Assembly: GCA_007922195.1 (NCBI GenBank) | Contig: ML682003.1 | Span: 238,862-302,861, forward strand | DNA: 64,000 nucleotides | Direction: 5' to 3' | Source: Podocnemis expansa | Taxonomy: Eukaryota > Chordata > Testudines > Podocnemididae | Shown: piece after piece, positions 53,851-64,000 of the stretch | How positions within the stretch are numbered: position 1 is the stretch's first letter | Layout: each line of letters begins with the position of its first letter | Notes under the pieces: model-generated | What the model saw: the letters and a program-made list of their open reading frames with translations, nothing else | Databases searched by the model: none | What the model was told of the DNA's origin: nothing | Made by a program: the position numbers and the translations under genes

Positions 53851-54450
53851 AGGGCTGTCAAGTGATTTAAAAAACAATCATAATGAATCACAATTTTTTT
53901 TTAAATGCAGCTTATTACAGTTTTAATCACCTTCTTAATAGTACGATACATGTTTAAATGTATTATAAATATTTTGGATGTTTTTCTACATTTTCAAATA
54001 TTTGATTTCAGTTATAACACAGAATACAAAATGATTATTTAGCCTCTCCCCTCTTCATTTCACATTCTTCTAACATGAGTACTTTGTACAATCTCTTTAT
54101 CATGAAAGTGTGACTTATGACTGTAGAACTATCATTATTTAACATAACTGGGTTTAAAAACAAACCCACTGTAAAGCTGTAGATCCTACCATTTGGATCA
54201 TGAAGGGATAAACAAATGTTTAGCACATCTGGCACAAAAATACCTTCCAACTCAGCTACAACAATGCTCTCAGAACACTTCCCACTGTTCTCACTGTCAG
54301 GTGATATTGGGAATAAGAAGGGGACAGTATTGTCTTCCAGCAATGTAAACAGACCTGTTTGGCGTAGCAATTGACTGAACAAGAAGCAGGACTGAGTGGA
54401 CTTCTTTTGTATTAATCACATACACTGGTTGTGATTAATGGATAGTCCTA
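53851..54450 (+). pseudogene. hAT transposon relic with transposase C-terminal remnant
   Basis: The left end AGGGCTGTCAAGTGATT and right end TTAATGGATAGTCCT are degraded inverted termini. Inside, TTGGATGTTTTTCTACATTT is a familiar non-coding end of this element. At about 54255-54370 plus, the translation MLSEHFPLFSLSGDI continues NKKGTVLSSSNVNRPV, matching the hAT C-terminal dimerisation domain (pattern: E, xxFS, xxGxI, xxKR, xxLxxxxV). The middle of the gene is deleted, so it is inactive. Confidence 0.6.
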
Positions 54451-54732
54451 AAATTACTCTGCCATAAGGAACTTGTTATTCACATTGTATAGAAGTCTTT
54501 CCATAATGTATTTTAAAAATGAATGTTGCTCTATCAAATCCAAGTTTATTCTTAATGGCTTTTTATGCATCACATGACAGCAGCCTTCATTTGTTCACTG
54601 ATACACTGAAAGCCAGCAGTACTATGATAGAATTTTTTTTATTGCTTAGTAGGATGCAGGTCTAGGATATCTTACACAAGGGAAGAGGTATACAGTTAAT
54701 CCCTTAATTTAACATAATCATAAAGCATCCTC
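54451..54732. other. Anonymous sequence
   Basis: No recognised element in these 280 bp. Confidence 0.3.
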
Positions 54733-55209
54733 GGGTATGTCCACACACAGTCTTTAAATTGAAATAATGCAGATTATTTAGATTTAAAAGATTGCAGGTC
54801 AACACTACGTTTCCTTATTTTGCAATAAGGAAAGTCATTTTGATATAATAAAACCAAGTATAATATCAAAATGATGGTTAAATTGAAACTGTTATTTTGA
54901 AATAATGCTGTGTGGACATGTTATTTTGATTTAACACTTTTTTCCCTTCTTCTGCACAGGATACTGTCCTTTTTCTATATATTGGGTAGGGGCACAGCCC
55001 CTCTAGGGGGCCATGTTTCCACACCACCCCTAGTGCCCCTCTTTTAAATTGAACTAGCAAGTCCTGTCCATGGACATGCTAGTTCGATTTGAGTTTCTAG
55101 TGGGGACACATTAAATCAGTTTAACTTAAATTGATTTAATGATTTTATAGCAATTTTATTAAATCAGTTGAACTTAAATCAATTTAACTGCCTAAATGTG
55201 GCCACAGCC
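54733..55209. mobile_element. Foldback MITE with non-palindromic core
   Basis: Left end GGGTATGTCCACACACAG, right end ATGTGGCCACAGCC. The centre (about 54930-55030: CTATATATTGGGTAGGGGC, GGGGGCCATGTTTCCACACC) matches that of 33446-33974. Its right arm uses TTAAATTGATTTAA words unlike the left arm, so it may be a recombinant. No matching 3-bp flanks (CTC left, TTA right). Confidence 0.55.
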
Positions 55210-55223
55210 TTAGTGTTTTATGC

Positions 55224-55433
55224 CAGGGGTCTCAAACTCAAATTACCATGAGGGCCACATGAGGACTAGTAGAGGGCCACATGAGGACTAGTACATTAGC
55301 TGGAGGGCTGCACCACTGAAACCTTTTTATACAACAATATTGGAAATATTGGTGACAATAATGTTATTGCAGGCTGCAGGAAATAGCTTTAGGGGCTGCA
55401 TGCGGTCCATGGGCCGTGTGTTTGAGACCCCTG
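55224..55433. mobile_element. hAT non-autonomous element, perfect TTTTATGC duplication
   Basis: Left end CAGGGGTCTCAAACTCAAAT, right end GTGTTTGAGACCCCTG, and identical octamers TTTTATGC at 55216-55223 and 55434-55441. It contains an internal tandem repeat of GAGGGCCACATGAGGACTAG. Sister of 24474-24650 and 29836-30061. Confidence 0.9.
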
Positions 55434-55441
55434 TTTTATGC

Positions 55442-55678
55442 CATATCCAACTAATTAATCATTTTAACCAGACTGAGTCACCCTTAAGAAGAATAATATG
55501 GAATTTTTCCAGTCCCCATTTGAATTTATTTTAATTTAGATTGTTTCACTATGAATTAATATGATTTATGGGTTAGGAGTGATTGTACTCTTTTAGGTTA
55601 GATAGTTTAGGATTATATAGAGACTTCTAAACAGTTGGGCATTATTTTATTAATGTGTCAAAGGTCTTCTGTCTCACT
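55442..55678. other. Anonymous sequence
   Basis: Short AT-rich stretch between hAT and CR1 with nothing recognised. Confidence 0.3.
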
Positions 55679-55845
55679 GGCCTAGGGAGGTGGTGGAATC
55701 TCCATCTTTGGAAACTTTTAAGACTGGTTGGACAAAACACTACTTCCAATGATTTATTGGAAATCGTCCTGCTTCTAGCAGGGAGTTGGACTAGATGACC
55801 TCATGAGGTCCCTTCCAACCCTAATATTCTATGATTCTATGTATG
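55679..55845 (+). repeat. CR1 LINE 3' end, well preserved
   Basis: GGGAGGTGGTGGAATCTCC, TGGACTAGATGACCTCATGA and GGTCCCTTCCAACCCTAA run into TTCTATGATTCTATG, the diagnostic CR1 3' repeat. Confidence 0.85.
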
Positions 55846-57974
55846 TAATCCTGAAGTAGAAATCTGCAGGAGAGACTTCTTGCAGGGTTGTCCTGAGGCC
55901 ACCAGAGGATGCTGAAGAGACAACCACACTCTCATAGCACCAATGAACCAATCACAGATTCATCTGATTGTATAACACCTGTGTCCCATTAAGATGCCCA
56001 TTGCTAGTACCCAATCCAGATCAGAATGCCCCTGCATTGTACAAACCCAAAAGACAGTGCCTGCCACAAAGAGCTTACACTTGACAGAGACAAAACAAAG
56101 AATGGGAGAAAGGAAATATCACTATTCCAGTATTTCCAAGGGAAACTGAAGTCAGAGAGACAAAGAGCCCATCCTCAGCTGATGAAAATCGGCATTGCTC
56201 CTCTGAAGTCATCATAAATGAGTGAATTACAGAATGAGCGACCTCCCTCCCTCTGTAGCTGTTGTTATTGATCAAATATGCACAGTCCAAGCGTATTTGG
56301 GATACATAAAGGCAGAAATCAGCAGCACATTGTCCTATGCTATGAAAACACCAGTTACATACAATGTGTCTGAGAGTCAAGTTGGGGACATAACACAATT
56401 TGTCACCATCATGTTGAAAATAATCACTAGGATGTCTTCACAGGCTGAGAAGAAATATAAGTAGCATTTATAAGTAACTATTAATAGGCCTGATGTGCAG
56501 AAATAAAATAGGAAATTGCTGGTGCATGCAAAAATGAGGTGTTTCTGATTCCAGCTTTTAATTATATAGTCTGAATTCCTGATGGAATTTTTCAGATTCC
56601 TTTCCTCCAAACACATATTCCCCTCTGACACACACACGCACACACATGCTAATTTGAATGATCTCTTCAATTGGTCTCAAATGTCCACCCAGGTTCTAAA
56701 TGCCTCCTGTGATATTATCAGCTCTTTTACATATTCCACTCCAGGCATCTATTTATATAGATGTGCGAAATAAGGATTTGGGGTATCTTTTATTCATTTG
56801 AGTAACAGAGCCGAGTTTTAAAAAGCTCATCTATTAATCACATCCAGTATTATTGGGCTGATGAGAGAAATCAAAAAGAGTTGCAATGAAATCTGAGAGA
56901 AATTGGATGGCTCATTCTTCTAGGCAGAGCAGCTTGTGACACCTATAATTAAATTTGGTCAACTCTTCTTATATAAGCTCTCCTTTTTTAGGTGCCTATA
57001 ATTTTGCCAAACTTGAATTATTTGGGCTGAAGTTTTCCATGCTGAATGTCTGCTTTGAACTAAACATTCTTAGATAGTTTAAGCCAAAAATAGGTGAGCT
57101 TCTTCCAAGTGCAAGATTAAAGGCAAAAATTGGTTTCCCTGTGTTAAACAAATCCTTCCAGCCATTTTGTTGAAAAGCTGTAGCACCTGTGATTTGGCGT
57201 AGGAGCTTGACTTTGACTATGGGGTCACCCTGAGGCCAGGGATGTGTCTTTTGCCATTCCAATGAAAACTCACCAAGATTTAGTCAAGCTATACCCCTCT
57301 GAAAAATCTCACTCTGAACATGCTCAGTAGTGACTTGTGAGAGTTTAGCAACTCCATTCTCTGAAGAGTCCTTCCACACGGTGCATGCTCCAGCCTGCAG
57401 AGTCCCTATAGGTGACCAGCCTCCAAATGCACTTTCCCCATAGAGTGACTGAAGTAGCCGAGCAGTTACTCCCCTCGCAAGAAGGAGCTTCTGGAACGGA
57501 GAACACAAAGGCCATCACTTTTGTGCTCTCATTGGTCTCGAGGGCTGGGGCAGAAGCCAGGAAATGGAGGGTTGGAACCATTGCAAAGGTGCAGAGAGGA
57601 AAGGGATCCATAGCAGAGGGAGGGGAATGGATAGGAAGAGACAGGTCAGAGACAGTCCAAGGACAGAAGCATTTATATTTACAAGAGCACATTCCCCTAC
57701 AAATCCTAGAATTCAGCTCAAGAGACCTCAGCCTCCACATTCCTCTGTTGTTGGCAGATACCTGTGACTCCCACAGGCAAAGTCTCATCTTCTGCTTGTG
57801 CTGCACCCTCCACAGAATAGCAGCCTACGGCTGCTAATGGTTACTCTGTTAGCTCTGGCAGTGCAGGTCTGCAGTGTGGGTGTGAAGGGCTGATCTGTGC
57901 CGATGAGCCAAGCTGGGGATCAATTTGGTTCCAGAGGATGGAATTTCTCTTTCTTCAATTTGCTTGGGCAGGTG
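55846..57974. other. Mostly anonymous sequence
   Basis: At about 56020-56190, CATTGTACAAACCC and GTGCCTGCCACAAAGAGCTT are an old amniote repeat. The rest is unrecognised. Opposed 141- and 153-codon frames at 57345-57837 are open on both strands and carry no domain that I know. A CACACACACGCACACAC run lies at 56627. Confidence 0.35.
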
Positions 57975-58036
57975 GGAAGAAAAGAAAAGAAAAGAAAAGA
58001 AAAGAAAAGAAAAGAAAAGAAAAGAAAAGAAAAGAA
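57975..58036. repeat. (GAAAA)n microsatellite
   Basis: About twelve GAAAA units, nearly perfect. The Lys/Glu-repeat frame across it is an artefact. Confidence 0.95.
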
Positions 58037-58239
58037 ATTATTGCATCCAAAACAAAACAAACCCACAAACAAATAAAACCATTGTCAAAAGCACATTATG
58101 AAAGTTGCAAACTTGGGGAAAGTGATAGCGCAAGGACGCAGTAGGGATGGAATAGGTCTCATGGTGTATCTGTAGCAGAGAGTTTTCTCGGGTGGGTAGA
58201 GCACAGAAGGCCCCGTATAGCCCATAGTGCTTTTCTACT

Positions 58240-58540
58240 GCAGAGTTCGATGTGGTTTACGGATGTGGAAAAGTAGTATTTGGCTCACTGTACTGGTGGA
58301 AAGATTGAGGCATGGAGGGCTTAAGGGGAAAATACTCAGTTTTCGCTAAATGTGGCTAAAGTTAGACACATATATCCCTTTTAGGCAACTAAAGAAGAGA
58401 CTTTGTTGTCAAAAACACTCAGCAAATCTTTATCTTTCCAGGGTTGCACAGTGACTCTGTGACACAGTCACAAATAATACACAAGTCTCATGACTGCCAA
58501 ATCATGTGCCCTAATCCCTAGGCCCTGCTGCCTCCTCTGG
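58240..58540 (-). repeat. Degraded MIR-type SINE
   Basis: GGATGTGGAAAAGTAG, GATTGAGGCATGGAGGGCTT, CAGGGTTGCACAGTGAC and CCCTAATCCCTAGGCCCTGC are a stretched reverse MIR. Degraded and possibly interrupted. Confidence 0.45.
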
Positions 58541-58619
58541 GGTCAAAACCGAATGACTCTGGAGGCAGGTTGACTGGTAAAGGCCATTTGCATTTTATGG
58601 GATGACTGAATTGTACCTC

Positions 58620-58860
58620 AATAAACAAGATGTCTGGTGGCACTTTTAAAGACTAACAAATTTATTTATCGCATGAGATTTCATGGGAAAGAATCCCACT
58701 TAATCAGACATTTGAAGATGGTCATCAAGTGTCCAACAAAGTGGGATTCTCTCCCATAAAAGTTCATGTGATAAATAAATCTGTTAGTCTTTAAAAGTGC
58801 TACCAGAGTCCTTGTTCGTTCTGCTGAACTAGACTAACATGGTTATCCCTTTGGAACTTG
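58620..58860. mobile_element. Hammerhead-family retroelement, inverted pair
   Basis: The minus arm (58625-58720) and plus arm (58725-58860) carry matching GTGGCACTTTTAAAGACTAA and TTAGTCTTTAAAAGTGCTAC. Both cores have decayed (CTGATTA and CCAACAA). The 3' tail extends to ATGGTTATCCCTTTGGAAC. Flanks TGAATTGTACCT and TGAATTACCTTG hint at a duplication with an indel. Confidence 0.6.
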
Positions 58861-59059
58861 AATTACCTTGAGTTTCAGGCCTGCACAAGTTAGAAACTCA
58901 AAAGCAGAACATCATTGAAATATCGTATAGTCCCAGAGTTTACAGGAGGTGGTAAGATTAACTCATCCTTGTTCTTCCCAGTTTAGCCAGTTTCTTATTT
59001 TTGTATCTTCAGTCTGCTACTGATATCCCTTCAACGTCCTTCTTGTGGGTATCACCTTG

Positions 59060-59330
59060 GGATTGTTGATGTTATGGTAGCACTTAGGAGCCCCAGTGGT
59101 GAGGAGGGCTATATTGAGCTAGGCAATAAACAGATGCATAGGAAGACACCCCCTACCTCAAAGAATTTATAAGATAACTAGACGAGATAGACAAAAGCAG
59201 GATTAAGAGGCGCAGCCTCGTTCTATAGGCTGGGAATTGACTTGCCCAGGGTCACAAAAGATGCGTGTGAGGAGCTGGGAAATAAGGTTTCCAAGCAAGT
59301 GTTTTAACCACCAGACCTGAAAGCCTCGCC
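59060..59330 (-). repeat. MIR-type SINE
   Basis: From GGAGCCCCAGTGGTGAGG through AAAGAATTTATAAGATAAC to TTGCCCAGGGTCACAAAAG and TTTTAACCACCAGACC, it reads as a reverse MIR with its core box. Confidence 0.6.
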
Positions 59331-59564
59331 TGTGTTGTTGATGTGAATGCTTCATTTCCTTTTATTCGGACCACTGTGGAGGACATCAGCATAGGTCCTC
59401 CTCTGGGGCGTAGCGACAGGGCGGTGGGTGGGGGGCAAGTTCCCGGGCACCATGCTGCTGGGGAGGGCTGCTGCAAGACATGGAGTTGCGTGGAGTGCAC
59501 ACATGTGAGCTCAGCCCTTGGCCACCAGTGGGCACCAGGCACCCTTGCAACGTCATCGACCCTA

Positions 59565-59700
59565 CATCTGGATGAGACACTGACAACCAGAGAACTGATG
59601 TGACTTGCTCACGATCACACAGCCAGTGTGAAATAGAGTTGGGAGCCCAGCTTGGTCCCAAGCCACGAAAAAAATCCCAAGTCTCTTAATTCAAATACCG
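59565..59700 (-). repeat. MIR-type SINE fragment
   Basis: AACTGATGTGACTTGCTCAC, GATCACACAGCCAGTGTG and AGTTGGGAGCCCAG match a reverse MIR core. Confidence 0.55.
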
Positions 59701-62694
59701 CCGTGCACTTCAGTCATTAGCTCCTGCTCTCTTTCTAATAATACAGTCGAGGAGTCACAGGAACTGCTCACAGCTGGTTAATTTCCTTCTCTCAATCCCT
59801 CCCTGACCCTTTTTCCTTCTTTGATAGCATCTCCCGGGTCAGTAATGCCATCTCTCAGGAGATAAAGCCCTCAGCCTCCCATCAGCACTCTACCTTTCTC
59901 TGCTTTTTCTTCTCTCTGCTGGAACCTTCAGGGTGCGTACGTGTACAGCTCTTAATGCGCCAGTCCTGTCATTCAACTCCACATAAAATCATTTCCCCAC
60001 ATACTTTGCTGGCCTCGCAGACAAAGCTGACAGCTGCTTCCCCCTGGATTCTAGCTCAGCTGTCATGCTTCCTCAGCCTTTCAGTAATCCAAAACACATG
60101 GATTTTGCTGGCTGGAGCCTTCAACCTAGCCCCTTTAATGATCTCTTCTAATGCAACTAATATCGATCTGGTGTCTGCATTGTCATCTGTGATTGGCCCT
60201 CCCTTGGGTCTGTCTCAATCCTGCCAGTATTGGAGCTCTGCATTTTCTTTGTGACCATCACACAGTCGTATCTTGAAAGGTGTCGGGTACCAGAGACTTC
60301 AATGAGAGGTTTAGTTGCTCAGCACAAGCCCTGGTTCAATTTCCTTCCCCTTATTTATTAATGATAGAAATTGTTGAGGCATTCCTTTCTGTAAGAGAAT
60401 TTTGCGCTTGACAGACTGCCAAGGAGATTGAAGACCTCTGTTTTGCCAGTGAACGGGCACAGAAACTGCACAAGCGTCCTTGCTATACCTGATCTTGTGA
60501 CCTCAACTTGGAGCTAACGGGACTACATCCTGGGGATGAAAGATGGCTAATGGTGGCCCCGACTTTTAATGAGCACGAACAGCCGGCAGCCGTATTAAAT
60601 GTCAGGTCAAGTGGTCTCCCACTTGGACCATCCTCTCCCTGCTGGTTTTGTGCCTGTATAAAAAGCCAGGCCTAGGGCTGGGTGTGTACCTCTCACTCAT
60701 GCAAGTGACTATCATCAGCAGCAAAATTATTCCCATGAGTCAGGGCTGCTGGGTTGCAAATGCAGTCTGCTCTTCCTGCACACACTCGTGCATGAGAGTT
60801 GAGAGCAACCAATGTGACCTTCATAAATTAGAGGATCATACTCACACTGCACAGGCCACACTGAGCAGGTGTTAGAATGGGCTCAAAGTAACCTAAGACA
60901 TATTCCACCCCCACTTTGCTCACCCCCAATAATACTGCAGGGAGTAGGCCCACTAAATGCATGTATCAGGACTTGTCAGCATGCAGAACGACTGCAGAAT
61001 CAAGGCCCTTACGAGCAAGCGAACCATCTCCTACCACTTCAGATTCAAGATTTGACATCATTCATCTCTCCATACACCCCCATTTGTCCTTAGTGTCAGG
61101 TGCTGGCCCCAGCTCCAGCCACACTGAGAATCCAGATAGCGAGAGATACCCCAGCTCTGGCAGACTTCACAGATGATAAAGCCAAGCAGCATCTGTACCC
61201 TGGATAGACCAATCCACCAGAATGGCTCTTTGGAGTGTAACCAGGCAGCCATGAGTTAAAGCAGCTTTTGGGGTGCTCTAACATACAGCAGGGATCCCCA
61301 CTGAATCCTCCCGTCTGCTTCTTCACCATAACCTGCTCTGCCTTATAGCTCCATCCCAATGTTGTCTTTATTGCTTTTCTCTGATAATACATCAGCACGA
61401 TCCTAGTAATGCGGACGATGACAGATCTGCCCCATTCCTAGTTTCCTTCCGAAAAGAAACATTCTGGCACCGGTAGTTCCTAGAAAGAGGGAGACTGAAG
61501 GCCTTCACGGCCTCCTGTTAGATGGAATCGGTCAGAAACAGTGGCGGGTGCAGTTTAAGATGCAGGACGCAGGTTTATTCCCCCCCCCAACCCAACTTTG
61601 TTGCAATGATCTCTTCTGTCCCTGGCACATCGTCTCCCTATCTTCAGTAGAAATTGACTCCAGCCTCCCCTCCCCGCATAATCTCTATTAGCTATTTCCT
61701 CCCCTTAATCTCCCCTTGCCGGATCTCACACAGGGAGTCAGACAGCCACAGAGTTCTTCCTCCCAAAATCCAGATGGGAAAAGTGCTAATAGTTTAAAAG
61801 GCTGACGTCATAGTTCAATACTTATTAAATATTTTGCTTTCATTTCCCTCCCACTTCCCTTCCAAAGCCATGAAACTGGTGTTCTGCAGGGGAGCCAGAT
61901 GCACAAGCTGTTCACGAAACCCATCCCTAGTTTATCATCCTAGCTCTCTGACCGAGATTGTGTGTGTGCTCCGTGCATTCATGGCAACATGTAAGAATGG
62001 GCCCACGAGGTGGCAGTGTTAGAGAAACAATAGAAGTGCAATTATCTTTGTGTGACTATTCACACAAGCGGTTGCTCTTTAAATGTAATTGTGTTTGTTT
62101 AACCATAGCTAAGCTCTAGGTGTGCTTAGTGTCTTTAGCATAAGCCACCAATAAATTTACGTACCAGGGTATTCCCAATAGCTGCCCCTCCAGATCTTTG
62201 TTATTTAGAGATGTGTCTAGAGCCCCCCACAGCAGTTCCTAGCTCCTGTGCCTCTTTTCTCAGCCCTCTAGCAACTGCCCCACTCACATCCTCAGTCAAT
62301 GCCCCCTCCTCCAAAGATACATCTACACATGTATTTAAAAAAGCCCTTGGCAAGCCTGGGTCAGCTGCCTCAGGCTCACTGGGCTGTGCAATTGCTGTGT
62401 AGACAGTCTGGCTTGGACAGGAGCCTGAACTCTCACCCCTGCAATGATGGGGCACGAATGAACACAGCAACTTTTAGCCCCACAGTCTGAGCCCCGATCA
62501 TCTGACTAGGACCAGCTGAGGCCTTGCCACAGGTCTTTTGGCCTATATTGTCATAACGTAAAAGGTCTGGGGACCTACGTGAGTTCAGCAGTTTGTCACC
62601 CCAGCCGTCTTTCCTTTGGGGTTTTGATAACGTCCTGATTATGGATTGGCTCGAAGACACACAGGAGAATCTGCTTCTGATTCCTCAGGCCTGG
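59701..62694. other. Longest anonymous stretch
   Basis: Three kilobases with no MITE, hAT or hairpin element, unlike the rest of the window. I recognise no exon; frames up to 100 codons have no domains. The portion 60320-60600 (ATTTATTAATGATAGAAATTG, GAAACTGCACAAGC) is unique-looking. C-run at 61580. Confidence 0.4.
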
Positions 62695-63250
62695 AGACAT
62701 CTCTTTAGAAACACAGGAACTGCTGTCATGGATTAGATCAGGCATTGGTCTAGTCCTATATCTTGGTTTCAACAGTGTCCAACCTGTTATGAGATAAGCT
62801 CCTTCATGCTCCCCAATAGTTAAAGGTTGAGTTGTACCTTCAACGCTGAGCATTTATATTCCTCCCCAAAGTCTTTTGTGCTGATGTCCTATATGTATTT
62901 ACTATCATAACTCTGGGTATTCTTGTTACACATCTGGAAAATAAAATATATTTAGGAAAATAAATGTAAATTACTAATGCTGTCATAACTTTGGCTATTC
63001 TTGTTATGCATCCGGATGTCCAATCCTTTCTGACTCAGTGCCAGATGTTAGTCACATTGCTTAACACAGAGTTGGAAAGAGTTTAGATACTACAGTGAGT
63101 GACTGAGTGTGATGTAAGGACCTCTATAGAATAAAATGGATGGTATCTAGTGGCAATGAGTTCCACAACCTAATTCTGAACAGCATGAAAATATTTTTCT
63201 TTCACTGGTTTTGGATTTGCCAGCTGCACGGATTAGTCTGCCCTGTCTCT
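62695..63250 (-). mobile_element. L3/CR1-like LINE relic
   Basis: The plus strand reads AGAAACACAGGAACTGCTGT, TTAGATCAGGCATTGGTC, AGTTAAAGGTTGAGTTGTAC, GTCCAATCCTTTCTGAC and GTGGCAATGAGTTCCACA, the reverse of an L3-type LINE end, as at 38010-38610. It contains a tandem duplication of about 78 bp (TCATAACTCTGGGTATTC near 62904 and TCATAACTTTGGCTATTC near 62982). Confidence 0.65.
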
Positions 63251-63464
63251 GGTTGAGATTTTACAGCCATTATAGAAAGAGAGAGGAATGATCTATTAAC
63301 CAGTTTCACAGCTGAGCCAGAGGGATCAATAAATCCCTTTTCTTGGAATTGACTGGATTCACATCATATCTTGCCCCCACCAGATTTAATCCCATTTCCT
63401 TGTGCTTTAGCTGGCGTAAATCTCTATGTGAACAAAGTGACCAGGGGGCACCATTCATCCAGAG

Positions 63465-63642
63465 CCGTGGTTCTCAACCAGTGTGTCAGGAGACATTACT
63501 GTGTCACCACAGAAAGGTAAGGGTTTCACGGAGAGCTGGGGAGATGGCTGAATTTGACCTGGAGGGGGTGTGCTGGTGTGTCCTGGAGGTTCCTGATGTG
63601 CTGCCAAGTGTGTTGCCACCTGCAAAAGGTTGAGAACCACTG
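63465..63642. mobile_element. hAT non-autonomous element
   Basis: Left end CCGTGGTTCTCAACCAG, right end AAGGTTGAGAACCACTG. Octamers ATCCAGAG (63457-63464) and ACCTAGAG (63643-63650) agree at six of eight. Same family as 21332-21510 (shared ATTACTGTGTC and AAAAGGTTGAGAAC). Confidence 0.75.
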
Positions 63643-63650
63643 ACCTAGAG

Positions 63651-64000
63651 GGAACAGTAGCTGGGTATAATGCATCTAATCAGTCCATTGATGCATCGCC
63701 CTATTCCAGGGTGGCAGCTTGCTCTGAAGTTTTCTCCAGACTCCATGGATCTGTGAACCTATGGAGGGGAACCAATGACCGTGCTGGTCCACCTCTTGGG
63801 AAGCAAGTTGGGAGAGCACAGAGTCCCTCTTGGTGGTATGATCCTCAGTCCGGTACAAAGGGCAGTAATCAGTTCCCATGCTCCCCATCATGTCCATAGG
63901 CTGGAAAAAGAGATTCAGAAGCAGATTGTTGTTGTGGACAGCAGAAGGCTCAGCAAAGCTGATTTTGAGGGACAGGGTGTGGGAATACACTGCAAGAAGA
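63651..64000. other. Anonymous sequence to window end
   Basis: No gene or repeat recognised. Frames of 89-104 codons on both strands overlap without domain support. Confidence 0.35.

Noticed and set aside
54733..55209. A 3-bp target duplication for this MITE
   Set aside because: The flanks are CTC and TTA and do not match, and the right arm looks recombinant, so none was claimed.
57345..57837. Opposed 141- and 153-codon frames
   Set aside because: Both strands are open over the same bases, which reflects composition and not coding; no family was recognised.
1..64000. tRNA, rRNA or snRNA genes
   Set aside because: No A/B-box pairs with a foldable cloverleaf, rRNA core words or snRNA motifs were noticed on either strand. 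A covariance-model scan would be needed to exclude them fully.

Overview
This is 64 kb of vertebrate nuclear DNA with no complete protein-coding gene that I can recognise. The repeat content points to a non-avian reptile, most likely a turtle. It holds several CR1 and L3-like LINE 3' ends, old MIR-type SINEs, many short hAT elements with 8-bp target duplications, foldback MITEs with 3-bp target duplications built from TTCGAA/AATT words, and about sixteen copies of a short element ending in the conserved word TTAGTCTTTAAAGTGCCAC. The species assignment is an inference from these families. The longest open frames lie in or beside repeats, or run open on both strands, and look like chance or repeat-derived frames.

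Layout. 1-5.9 kb: hairpin retroelement ends, MITEs and one hAT element filled with a GC-rich minisatellite. 5.9-9.7 kb: mostly anonymous sequence with a probable LTR relic. 9.7-15.6 kb: dense nested insertions (MITE in MITE beside hAT; hAT inside a hairpin element; a hairpin element and a hAT inside one CR1 copy). 15.6-24 kb: a gap-edge duplication, a two-LTR Gypsy-like relic on the minus strand, a CR1 3' end and one weak exon candidate (23688-23828). 24-32 kb: hAT, LTR-like sequence, CR1 pieces. 32-38 kb: paired MITEs and the hairpin-family copy with the longest preserved body. 38-48 kb: L3-like relic, a 113-bp inverted duplication, microsatellites, AT-rich unique DNA. 48-64 kb: more MITEs, CR1, a decayed hAT transposase end, MIR and a second L3-like relic.

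The most interesting signal is in the hairpin-element family. On the sense strand, just upstream of the conserved tail, it carries an arrangement matching a hammerhead self-cleaving ribozyme: GCAT, CTGANGA, a GTGGG/CCCAC stem, GAAA, GCTC, ATGC. Two copies (75-115 and 28793-28833) keep every core base; the others show graded decay. The layout, the frequent inverted pairing, 10-12 bp flanking duplications and a C-terminal coding remnant at 36020-36335 agree with Penelope-like retroelements, which are known to carry hammerhead motifs. The family assignment and any ribozyme activity are inferences; no search or assay was possible.

The window otherwise reads as a gene desert or a large intron. Two unique stretches (about 22.14-22.78 kb and 46.84-47.47 kb) are the best places to look for conserved non-coding elements.
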